This document shows, piece after piece, positions 1 to 6,375 of a stretch of 17,888 nucleotides of DNA (position 1 is its first letter; the number at the start of each line of letters is the position of its first letter). A model generated the notes under the pieces. It saw only the letters and a list, made by a program, of their open reading frames with translations. It was not told where the DNA came from and searched no databases. The translations under genes and the position numbers were made by a program. The DNA is taken from positions 1 through 17,888 of the forward strand of contig JAUQYT010000088.1 in NCBI GenBank assembly GCA_030587605.1, in the 5' to 3' direction. The stretch comes from Candidatus Njordarchaeum guaymasense. Its GTDB lineage: Archaea; Asgardarchaeota; Njordarchaeia; Njordarchaeales; Njordarchaeaceae.

Positions 1-1
1 T

Positions 2-1021
2 GATAGGATCATTGGTGAAGGTAAGGCTGACATGGTCTCGATGGGGAGACCGCTCATAGCCGACCCAGAGCTCCCGAAGAAGGCTATGGCAGGGCGCTTC
101 GAGGACATAAGAATGTGCGTCGCATGCAACCAAGGTTGCTTTGATAACTTATTCCAGGCTTCGCCTATCACTTGCATGGTCAACCCAATGGTGGGCAAGG
201 AAGGTAAGATCAGGATCGAGCCCGCCAGCGAGAAGAAGAAGGTTATAATCGTAGGGGGAGGACCAGGAGGCCTTGAAGCCGCCATGATTGCCGCGAGAAG
301 GGGACACAGCGTGATTCTATACGAGAAGGGTAACAAGCTTGGAGGTCAACTGAACCTCGCCTCGGTTCCACCGCACAAGGAGGAGCTTAACAACATAACT
401 AGCTATCTGTCAACGCAGGTCAGGAAGCTTGGCGTGAAGGTGGAGCTTGGCAAAGAGGCAAACATCCAGCTATTGTCAAGAGAGAAACCAGATGTGGTCA
501 TAATAGCGACAGGAGCGTCACCAATAGAGCCGAATGTGCCTGTAGAGAAAGGGCAACAGATCATTCAGGCATGGGACGTTCTCGCAGGAGTTGAACCCAA
601 AGGGCAGAATATCGTACTAGTTGGCGGTGGAGGAGTTGGTTGCTACACAGCCCATCACCTCACAGGCAAGAAAGGCAAGAAAGTCACGCTGGTTGAGATG
701 ACGGACAAGGTCGCAAGTGACGTGGGTGTGTCATCGAAATGGATACTAAGAAAGGAACTTAAAGACTGTGGTGTTAACGTCTTGACCTCAGCGAAACTGA
801 TGAATATCACGAGAAACGGGGTAATAGTGAAGCGTGATGGCGCAGAGGAAGCGTTGAAAGCCGACTCAGTCGTCCTAGCACTTGGAGCGAGACCCAACAG
901 CAGCCTCTACAACGCAGCCAAAGACAAGTTTGGTGAAGTATACGCAATAGGCGACTGCGTCAAACCCAGAAAAGCATTAGAAGCCATACATGAAGGGTTC
1001 GATGTAGCCTTAAGAATATAG
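2..1021 (+). CDS. FAD/NAD-binding, [4Fe-4S] Old-Yellow-Enzyme-type oxidoreductase, C-terminal part (5' end outside window)
   Basis: The reading frame is open from base 2, so the gene begins before the window; only about 339 C-terminal residues are present. Numbered from the ATG at base 32, which is internal, four cysteines C29, C32, C36 and C48 form the CxxCxxxCx11C cluster-binding site of the trimethylamine dehydrogenase/2,4-dienoyl-CoA reductase family. A Rossmann glycine motif GGGPGG follows at about 75-80 and a second nucleotide-binding motif GGGGVG at about 198-203. These are the FAD and NAD(P)H modules that feed electrons through the iron-sulfur cluster to FMN in the missing TIM barrel. 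The protein aligns over its whole visible length with the complete paralogue at 4348-6267, roughly 40% identical by eye, and the residues before base 32 (GEGKAD) match GEKGEAD-like residues there. The family assignment is secure; the substrate (enoyl-CoA, enoate or another activated alkene) is unknown. Confidence 0.93.
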   Translation, partial: DRIIGEGKADMVSMGRPLIADPELPKKAMAGRFEDIRMCVACNQGCFDNLFQASPITCMVNPMVGKEGKIRIEPASEKKKVIIVGGGPGGLEAAMIAARRGHSVILYEKGNKLGGQLNLASVPPHKEELNNITSYLSTQVRKLGVKVELGKEANIQLLSREKPDVVIIATGASPIEPNVPVEKGQQIIQAWDVLAGVEPKGQNIVLVGGGGVGCYTAHHLTGKKGKKVTLVEMTDKVASDVGVSSKWILRKELKDCGVNVLTSAKLMNITRNGVIVKRDGAEEALKADSVVLALGARPNSSLYNAAKDKFGEVYAIGDCVKPRKALEAIHEGFDVALRI

Positions 1022-1116
1022 AGTCAGAGAGCTCTCGCACCATGCGCCTATCAGTCATGACGAGATAGCTCATCACACCTTTTCCAGCAGTCTCTTCCCA
1101 TGCTTCGAAGCAGTTG

Positions 1117-1407
1117 TTACCAATTGGAAGCTGTTCTTTGTATTTCGAATATCTTGAATTCCCCTTTATAAGGTAACCATTCAACTTTCAAGTTTGCAAC
1201 GTAGCATCCCGGGGGACCCCTGCTACACCATTGAACCATTTTTTCGACTCTGGGTTTCTCCCCTTCGATTACGGTTTCGACTCGCCCGTCAACAACGTTT
1301 CTAACCCATCCCGTAACTCCAAGTTTTTGTGCAACCCTCCAGGCGCTGGCTCTGAAGCCAACTCCCTGAACATCACCTTCGATCAAGACGTGCGCCCTTA
1401 CCTTCAT
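1117..1407 (-). CDS. Acylphosphatase, copy A
   Basis: A 96-residue protein of the size and sequence expected for acylphosphatase, which hydrolyses carboxyl-phosphate bonds such as those of acetyl phosphate or carbamoyl phosphate in the cytoplasm. The signature VQGVGFR carries the phosphate-binding arginine R19, and GWVRN carries the catalytic asparagine N37, followed by DGRVE and IEGE. The frame is open further upstream, but starting at the ATG at 1407 gives MKVRAHV, which matches the start of copy B and the family N-terminus. This ATG overlaps the stop of the preceding small frame in an ATGA arrangement, so translation may be coupled to it. There is only a weak Shine-Dalgarno-like GGATG upstream. 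About 60 of 93 residues are identical to copy B at 1796-2083, so the two arose by local duplication. The gene converges on the flavoprotein gene that ends at 1021. Confidence 0.9.
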   Translation of the reverse strand: MKVRAHVLIEGDVQGVGFRASAWRVAQKLGVTGWVRNVVDGRVETVIEGEKPRVEKMVQWCSRGPPGCYVANLKVEWLPYKGEFKIFEIQRTASNW

Positions 1408-1592
1408 GCCAAGCACATCCAAGCAGTAATCTCGATCGACTGATAGTGATGCCACAATCGATCTCGGTCTTTAATATTCAAAATTTCTGTAACTTTTCCT
1501 ATATAGTCTTTGGGTTCCAACATGTCTTGGTCGCCTTCATAGTTCATCAGAAGACGCACTTTAAGGTCTGCTGAGCGCGGCATCTTGGACAA
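1404..1592 (-). pseudogene. Probable decayed 3' remnant of a second ADP-ribosylglycohydrolase
   Basis: This 62-codon frame ends with TGA overlapping the ATG of acylphosphatase copy A. Within it LEPKDYIGK resembles LERKDYIEK from the C-terminal end of the intact ADP-ribosylglycohydrolase at 2120-3091. At DNA level 1494-1511 matches 2192-2209 at 17 of 18 bases. In both places the motif lies a short way upstream of an acylphosphatase start (87 versus 109 bases). I infer that an ADPRH-acylphosphatase unit was duplicated and that this ADPRH copy lost everything but its 3' end. The residues before the motif do not resemble ADPRH, so the frame may alternatively be a short, real gene coupled to the acylphosphatase. 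No clear ribosome-binding site was seen. Confidence 0.4.
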
Positions 1593-1795
1593 GAAACTAC
1601 GTAAAAGAGTTGAAGACGAGGCGTGGAGAAGGTTGACTCAGGAAAGCATCAGGAACCATGCACGATGAGTTTGAACCAGCGTGAAGAGTAAGAAACAAGT
1701 TTCTCCGTCGGCGTCAGCTCTGCACGCTAGGCTTGGGGATCTTTCCTACCTCTCTTTCTCCCGGTCCTTTCAGACAACAATCATTTGTTGCCTTT

Positions 1796-2083
1796 TCAGT
1801 GGAGCCTTGCTCTCGATATTTCGAATTCTTTATATTCTCCTTTGTAGGGCTGCCATTCGACTTTAACGTTTGTGACGTAGGCGCCGGAGGGACCTCTATT
1901 GCACCACCTAACCATGTTCTCAACTTTGTCTCTTTCGCCTTCGATTATGGCTTCAACTCGTCCGTCAGCGAGGTTCCTTACGCATCCAGCAAGCTGGAGC
2001 CTGCGGGCGATGCTCCAAGCGCTCGATCTGAACCCGACTCCCTGAACCTCACCCTCAACTAGGACTCGCGCCCTAACCTTCAC
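1796..2083 (-). CDS. Acylphosphatase, copy B
   Basis: A 95-residue acylphosphatase paralogous to copy A, with R19 in VQGVGFR and N37 in CVRN as catalytic residues; the tryptophan usual before VRN is a cysteine here. The frame has GTG codons at 2089 and 2083. A strong Shine-Dalgarno GGAGGTGA at 2090-2097 abuts the first and stands 6 bases before the second, so GTG at 2083 is the better start. It also reproduces the KVRA N-terminus of copy A. The gene lies 36 bases downstream of the ADP-ribosylglycohydrolase stop on the same strand and probably shares its transcript. The likely role is hydrolysis of acyl phosphates in the cytoplasm; the physiological substrate and the reason for keeping two copies are not visible from the sequence. 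Confidence 0.92.
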   Translation of the reverse strand: MKVRARVLVEGEVQGVGFRSSAWSIARRLQLAGCVRNLADGRVEAIIEGERDKVENMVRWCNRGPSGAYVTNVKVEWQPYKGEYKEFEISRARLH

Positions 2084-2089
2084 ATCCAC

Positions 2090-2097
2090 TCACCTCC
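2090..2097 (-). promoter_or_regulatory. Shine-Dalgarno GGAGGTGA of acylphosphatase copy B
   Basis: On the minus strand GGAGGTGA lies here, 6 bases before the GTG at 2083. It decides between that start and the GTG at 2089, which it directly abuts. Confidence 0.75.
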
Positions 2098-2119
2098 CCT
2101 GAGTTTGATTACGGATAGA

Positions 2120-3091
2120 TTATAGGGTCAATGATTGTTCCAATGACTGACGTGATCTTTTTTCGCGCGTCCTCCATAAACTCTTTGCGAGTTTTTCTAT
2201 ATAGTCTTTACGCTCTAATACGTTAATCCACTCTCGAGGTATTGCTTCAGCTCCGAGGTATGCTCCGCTGATTGATCCGGTCATCGCCGCTATCGTATCT
2301 GCGTCTCCGCCTAGACTGACAGCGCAGAGTGCGGCGTCCCTGAAACTTTCTGCGTCTCGAAGGAACGAGTAGATTGCTGCAGGAACCGAGTTATGCGCCT
2401 CAACACTATTTCCTAGTTCTCGCACAATCCTCGCCTTGCTCGGCTCATCCAACAGCTCTCCAACCTTCTCAAGTTTCTGGAGGTAAACCTCGCTTCGCGC
2501 AAAAGTTTTCAATCTCTTCAGGTACTCGGTAGGCTTCAGTCTCCTAGCCGACGAGGATAGCGCCGTGTTTACAGCTAGGGCAACCGCGTAAGCTTGGATT
2601 GCGGCTCCTTCCTTGCCCAGCTCGTGGGCATGCGTGATCTGACCTGACTCGTAGGCAACATGCCGCAACTCCTCTGGTTCATCGTGGTAAAACAGCCCGA
2701 TGGGTGCGACGCGCATAGCCGCGCCGTTGCCCAGTGAACCAGCGCCACCAAAGAGTTTCTTGGACGCTTCATTCCACGGCACCCCAGACTTGATCCACCT
2801 GAAGACTAGTGGCGGGCCAGACGCATACCCGCGCCATGGTTCCTGGTCGTAGTTCCTTATGAAAGCCATAGTCATATGGTGCCCATCAAATCCATTGCAC
2901 TCGACTAGCGACTCGGCCACTCCTATCATCATGTGGGTGTCGTCAGTCCAGCGCCCAGAAAAGTGACTAGTTATTAAGCCCAACGCTTCCGTTCCCTCGA
3001 ATTCAGCCCCGAGTGCGTCACCAGCAGCGCAGCCAAGCATGCAACCTGAGAACGATCCTAATCCATTCAGCATAGTCTTTTTCTCGACCAT
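2120..3091 (-). CDS. ADP-ribosylglycohydrolase family protein
   Basis: Predicted 323-residue cytoplasmic hydrolase of the ADP-ribosylglycohydrolase (ARH/DraG) fold, which removes ADP-ribose from proteins, nucleic acids or small molecules using two Mg ions. Visible motifs are FSGCMLGCAAGDALGAEFEG at about 14-33, WTDDTHM at 48-54 (metal ligands D50, D51), GNGAAMRVAPIG at about 121-132 and SLGGDADTIAAM at 259-270 (D263, D265), all in family order. The open frame extends to 3154, but ATG at 3091 has GGGGAAGGAT 6 bases upstream and gives the usual short N-terminus, so I use it. It starts 43 bases after the arginase-like stop and ends 36 bases before acylphosphatase B. Substrate (ADP-ribosyl-arginine, -serine, -nucleotide or free ADP-ribose derivatives) cannot be told from the motifs. 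The DraG role in nitrogenase control has no support here, as no nitrogenase is in the window. Confidence 0.9.
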   Translation of the reverse strand: MVEKKTMLNGLGSFSGCMLGCAAGDALGAEFEGTEALGLITSHFSGRWTDDTHMMIGVAESLVECNGFDGHHMTMAFIRNYDQEPWRGYASGPPLVFRWIKSGVPWNEASKKLFGGAGSLGNGAAMRVAPIGLFYHDEPEELRHVAYESGQITHAHELGKEGAAIQAYAVALAVNTALSSSARRLKPTEYLKRLKTFARSEVYLQKLEKVGELLDEPSKARIVRELGNSVEAHNSVPAAIYSFLRDAESFRDAALCAVSLGGDADTIAAMTGSISGAYLGAEAIPREWINVLERKDYIEKLAKSLWRTREKRSRQSLEQSLTL

Positions 3092-3134
3092 CAGAATCCT
3101 TCCCCAACTTGTCGGCCTCTCTCGCAGTGATTCG

Positions 3135-4025
3135 CTATGCCAATGTAGATGCAATGAGTTCCGTCAACACATTGGCGAGGCGACCCTCCCGATCTTTATC
3201 GGCGTTGAACTCAGTGATCTCCATGCCAATGAATCGTTTACTTTGCAGAAAAATCTTCAGTGTGCTTGCAGCTTCATCAAGGCTCAGTCCGCTCTCATGC
3301 GGAATATCTGCAGCTGGCATGTCTGCTCCAACAATGAAGTCGACATCGAGGTGAACAAATATCTTGTCCACTCTTGATTCCAGCGTTTTCAAGGCCTCTC
3401 TCGCAGCCGATTCAACTCCCTTTCGATGAATTACCTCAATTGGGAACCGCGCGATGGGTGAACTCTCCAGAAACTTTATCTCTGGCGGATCAACATAACC
3501 ACTGGTCGGATTAAGTCCGAATAAGACTATCTCTTCTTCCCGCAGAATTGGATATCGCTTTGCTAGATGCGATAGTTCTTTGTCTCCTCTTCCAACAAGA
3601 TGCGCTACAACCATTCCGTCGAAGATGCCACTTGGCGTTGTTTCAGGGGTGTTCAGATCCGCGTCTGCGTCAAGGTAGACCAATCCAGTCTTGGGGAAGA
3701 AATCAACAATACCTGTGAGAGTGCCAATCGCTATCGTGCAGTCACCACCCAGCACCATCGGGCGGAATCCATCCTTTAGAATTCCTTCAACCTTCTTCGC
3801 AACAAGACTACAGACTTTCACAACTGTGGACCTGTTTTGGGCTTTTAGATTCCGAGTGTCTGGAACGTAGCGAAAGGATCTGACATCTCCGTAGTCAACA
3901 ACTTCATGCCCGGCTCCCGTGAGTCTTTCAATCAACTTGGCTCTTCGAAATGCAGATGGAGCTTTTTCTTGACCAAGTGCTCTAGCACCAGCGCTCGATG
4001 GAACCCCTACTATCCCAATCTTCAT
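3135..4025 (-). CDS. Arginase/agmatinase-family protein with atypical metal-site residues
   Basis: A 296-residue ureohydrolase-fold protein. The four family signatures appear in order: GGDC at 93-96, DADADLNTPETTPSG at 119-133, HLDVD at 225-229, and MEITEFN at 268-274. In classical arginases the first is GGDH, the second DAHGD, and the loop after it reads SGNxHG. Here these histidines are C96, D121 and D137, while D119, D123, D227 and D229 are kept. GGDC variants do occur in annotated arginase-family proteins, so the protein may still be a metal enzyme, but with a changed cofactor or substrate. Hydrolysis of arginine, agmatine or another guanidino compound is possible but not shown. It is the first gene of the minus-strand group with ADPRH and acylphosphatase. 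The start ATG has only a GGGG stretch about 13 bases upstream, and a TATA-like box lies at 4062-4069. Confidence 0.85.
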   Translation of the reverse strand: MKIGIVGVPSSAGARALGQEKAPSAFRRAKLIERLTGAGHEVVDYGDVRSFRYVPDTRNLKAQNRSTVVKVCSLVAKKVEGILKDGFRPMVLGGDCTIAIGTLTGIVDFFPKTGLVYLDADADLNTPETTPSGIFDGMVVAHLVGRGDKELSHLAKRYPILREEEIVLFGLNPTSGYVDPPEIKFLESSPIARFPIEVIHRKGVESAAREALKTLESRVDKIFVHLDVDFIVGADMPAADIPHESGLSLDEAASTLKIFLQSKRFIGMEITEFNADKDREGRLANVLTELIASTLA

Positions 4026-4061
4026 ACGCTTTTGAACCCCATGTAATGTTTGACTTCACAA

Positions 4062-4069
4062 TAATAAAT
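4062..4069 (-). promoter_or_regulatory. Candidate TATA box for the arginase-like operon
   Basis: On the minus strand the sequence TTTATTAT occurs about 37-44 bases before the arginase-like ATG at 4025. With an archaeal spacing of about 25 bases, transcription would start near 4040. The call rests on composition and position only. Confidence 0.4.
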
Positions 4070-4144
4070 TGCCGCCGTAGACACGTGCTTCAAGATTGCG
4101 CGAGGCATGCTCCCAAGTTAAAGATGGTTGTGGACGAAGGAATT

Positions 4145-4184
4145 GCATTGTATGCTCAATAGAACGGGCTCCTAAATACAATGC
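4145..4184. repeat. 9-base inverted repeat, possible operator
   Basis: GCATTGTAT at 4145-4153 is perfectly repeated in inverted orientation as ATACAATGC at 4176-4184, with a 22-base spacer. It lies between the two divergent promoters and just upstream of the plus-strand TATA-like box, a position suited to a regulator. A chance repeat of this size in a region this long is not rare enough to exclude. Confidence 0.35.
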
Positions 4185-4203
4185 GTATTTCCTGCTGATA
4201 CAC

Positions 4204-4212
4204 TTAAATATG
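4204..4212 (+). promoter_or_regulatory. Candidate TATA box for the flavoprotein gene
   Basis: TTAAATATG lies about 140 bases before the ATG at 4348. It would predict a start near 4232 and a leader of about 115 bases. This is weak evidence from composition alone. Confidence 0.3.
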
Positions 4213-4347
4213 AATTCCTTTAACCGATGTATCTGGATAGAGTTAGGGGCACGGCGATAACGCGTGTCGTCCCTATATCAAGATAACGAAAGGTCTCTCC
4301 TTGAACCAAGTGAGAATTTGAATTGATATGCTAGAAGGGCAGGTCAA

Positions 4348-6267
4348 ATGTCCAAATTGTTTGAGCCAGTCAGGATCGGAAACGTTGAGATTAGGAACCG
4401 GTTGGTAATGCCTCCCATGAATACAAATCTTGCGACTGTGGATGGCTCGGTGACTCAGCGCACTATAGAATATTATAGGGAGCGCGCTCGTGGTGGAGTA
4501 GGCTTGGTGATTGTTGAGGGTGCTTATGTTCACCGCCTCGGTAAGGGTTCGAGCCACCAGATTAGTCTGACCAACGATGACAAGATTCCGGGTTTGAACA
4601 AACTTGCGAGAGCGATCCATTCTGAGGGAGCAAGGGCAGCGGTTCAGCTCTTTCATGGCGGCAGACAGTCACCTTCAATGATTCTGGGAACACAACCAGT
4701 CTCCGCCTCTGATGTTCCCTGCATGCTGCTTGGGGAGAAGCCTCGCCCCCTTACTCTTAAGGAGATAGAGGAGACTATCGATGCTTTCGGTGACGCGACT
4801 AGAAGGATCAAAGACGCGGGTTTTGATATTGTGGAGATACACGCCGCCCATGGATATCTCATTAACCAGTTCTTATCACCTCTTACGAATCTCAGGAAGG
4901 ACATATACGGCGGGGACTTCGCGGGCAGAACAAGATTCTTGCTGGACATAATTCAGAGGATTAAGAAGAAAGCCCGCGAGAACTTTCCAATCATTTGTAG
5001 AATGAATGGGGATGACTACTTTGAGGGCGGCTTAACCTTGGCGGATGCCAAGAAAATCGCGCAAGTGATTGAGAAGGCAGGAGTCAATGCGATTCACGTT
5101 TCGGGGGGAATCTATGACTCCAAGAACATGGAGTCAACTGCACCAATGTGGCTACCGAGAGGATTCATGGTGCCCCTAGCCCACGGAATAAAAGAGGTTG
5201 TGAAGATTCCAGTCATCGCGGTCGGTAGAATACACGACATCAAACTCGCCGAAGAGATTGTCGAGAAAGGCGAAGCAGACCTGGTTTCCATGGGCAGAGC
5301 GCTAATAACTGATCCCGAATTTCCAAGGAAAGCTATGGAGCACAGACTGGGTGAGATAAGACCTTGCATCGCCTGCAATGAGGGATGCATAAACATGCTC
5401 CTTCTTTTCAAACCTGTGACGTGTATCCTGAACGCAGCGGTGGGAAGAGAAGAAGAATTCCGATTGAAGCCAGCGGGGAAACCCAAGAAAGTTATGGTGA
5501 TCGGCGGCGGAGTAGGGGGAATGGAATTCGCAAGAATAGCAGCGTCAATGGGTCACCGCGTTTCGCTCTACGAGAAGAACGGTGAGCTCGGGGGACAGGT
5601 CTTACTGGCTTCGGTTCCCTCATACAAGTATGAGTTAAGAAAAATAGTCCCGTACTTCGGATATGAGCTTGAGAGACTCGGAGTAGACCTTCATCTAGGA
5701 GAGGAAGTCACCGAATCCATGATTGATGACATGGCGCCAGACGTAGTGTGTATCGCTACGGGCTCAACCCTATCAGTTCCTGATATCCCAGGCATCAAAG
5801 GCGAGAACGTTGTCCTTGCGACAGACGTCTTGGCGGGAAAAGCGGAGGTGGGTGAAAAAGTGGCTATTCTTGGCGGGGGCGAAATAGGCCTCGAAACGGG
5901 CTATCACCTTGCTGAACAAGGCAAGAAGGTTGCCATAATCGAGCAGATGAAGAAAGTGGGGACTGAAATGATCCCAGCCTTCAACTCCTATGTTAGACAC
6001 AAATTCGCTGAATTCGGGGGAAAACTGATAACACTGGCGAAAGTCGTTGAAATTAATAACGAAGGAGCAGTCTACGAAAAGGAAGGGCGCAGATTTCTCG
6101 AAAAAGCCGATACGGTGATTATCGCTCTAGGCACGGTGTCAAACACCCATCTTCTTGAGAATCTGAGAGAAAAAGTCCCTGAGATCTGTGCTGTGGGCGA
6201 CGCGGTGAAACGTGGAAAGATAATGGACGCTGTACATGGAGCGGCTGAAATCGCCAGAAAAATATAG
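4348..6267 (+). CDS. Old-Yellow-Enzyme family NAD(P)H:flavin oxidoreductase (2,4-dienoyl-CoA reductase/enoate reductase type)
   Basis: A complete 639-residue flavo-iron-sulfur enzyme. Residues 1-330 form the FMN-binding TIM barrel, with IEIHAAHGYLINQFLSP-like catalytic loop (H165, H168, Y170). C340, C343, C347 and C359 form the [4Fe-4S] site CxxCxxxCx11C. Residues 382-392 (VMVIGGGVGG) bind FAD, and 506-515 (ILGGGEIG) form the second nucleotide-binding fold. This is the three-domain plan of FadH, BaiCD-type enoate reductases and trimethylamine dehydrogenase; electrons pass from NAD(P)H via FAD and the cluster to FMN, which reduces an activated double bond. The substrate cannot be assigned. The start ATG is preceded by GGCAGGTCA, a partial Shine-Dalgarno. 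It is a paralogue of the partial gene at 2-1021; the pair flanks the arginase/ADPRH/acylphosphatase group. DNA ligase follows 108 bases later on the same strand. Confidence 0.95.
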   Translation: MSKLFEPVRIGNVEIRNRLVMPPMNTNLATVDGSVTQRTIEYYRERARGGVGLVIVEGAYVHRLGKGSSHQISLTNDDKIPGLNKLARAIHSEGARAAVQLFHGGRQSPSMILGTQPVSASDVPCMLLGEKPRPLTLKEIEETIDAFGDATRRIKDAGFDIVEIHAAHGYLINQFLSPLTNLRKDIYGGDFAGRTRFLLDIIQRIKKKARENFPIICRMNGDDYFEGGLTLADAKKIAQVIEKAGVNAIHVSGGIYDSKNMESTAPMWLPRGFMVPLAHGIKEVVKIPVIAVGRIHDIKLAEEIVEKGEADLVSMGRALITDPEFPRKAMEHRLGEIRPCIACNEGCINMLLLFKPVTCILNAAVGREEEFRLKPAGKPKKVMVIGGGVGGMEFARIAASMGHRVSLYEKNGELGGQVLLASVPSYKYELRKIVPYFGYELERLGVDLHLGEEVTESMIDDMAPDVVCIATGSTLSVPDIPGIKGENVVLATDVLAGKAEVGEKVAILGGGEIGLETGYHLAEQGKKVAIIEQMKKVGTEMIPAFNSYVRHKFAEFGGKLITLAKVVEINNEGAVYEKEGRRFLEKADTVIIALGTVSNTHLLENLREKVPEICAVGDAVKRGKIMDAVHGAAEIARKI

Positions 6268-6375
6268 CACACAATAATTACACATTTAGCGTCTAACTCA
6301 AGAACATCGTCTCAAGTTCAACGTCGCTTAGAACTCTATACGAATTTGAACTGTCGCTAATGAAAGAGGTTATGG

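Larger units (their letters stand above)
4026..4347. other. Divergent intergenic region between arginase-like and flavoprotein genes
   Basis: These 322 bases separate two outward-facing genes and contain no convincing frame. They hold a minus-strand TATA-like box (4062-4069), a 9-base inverted repeat (4145-4153 with 4176-4184), and a plus-strand TATA-like box near 4204-4212. It is most simply read as a two-way promoter region. Confidence 0.6.

Noticed and set aside
1027..1036. GAGAGCTCTC palindrome just after the flavoprotein stop
   Set aside because: It has no loop and no following T-tract, so it is not a terminator; a 10-base palindrome alone is not remarkable.
960..1184. Minus-strand frame of 74 codons after acylphosphatase A
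   Set aside because: It overlaps the acylphosphatase 3' end and the flavoprotein end, and shows no motif or ribosome-binding site.
1593..1795. Gap between the ADPRH remnant and acylphosphatase B searched for more ADPRH remains
   Set aside because: No further ADPRH-like stretch was recognised by eye; the duplicated sequence may be lost or too changed.
2120..3091. ADPRH as a DraG regulator of nitrogenase
   Set aside because: No nitrogenase, DraT or PII gene is present, and the motifs are common to the whole family.
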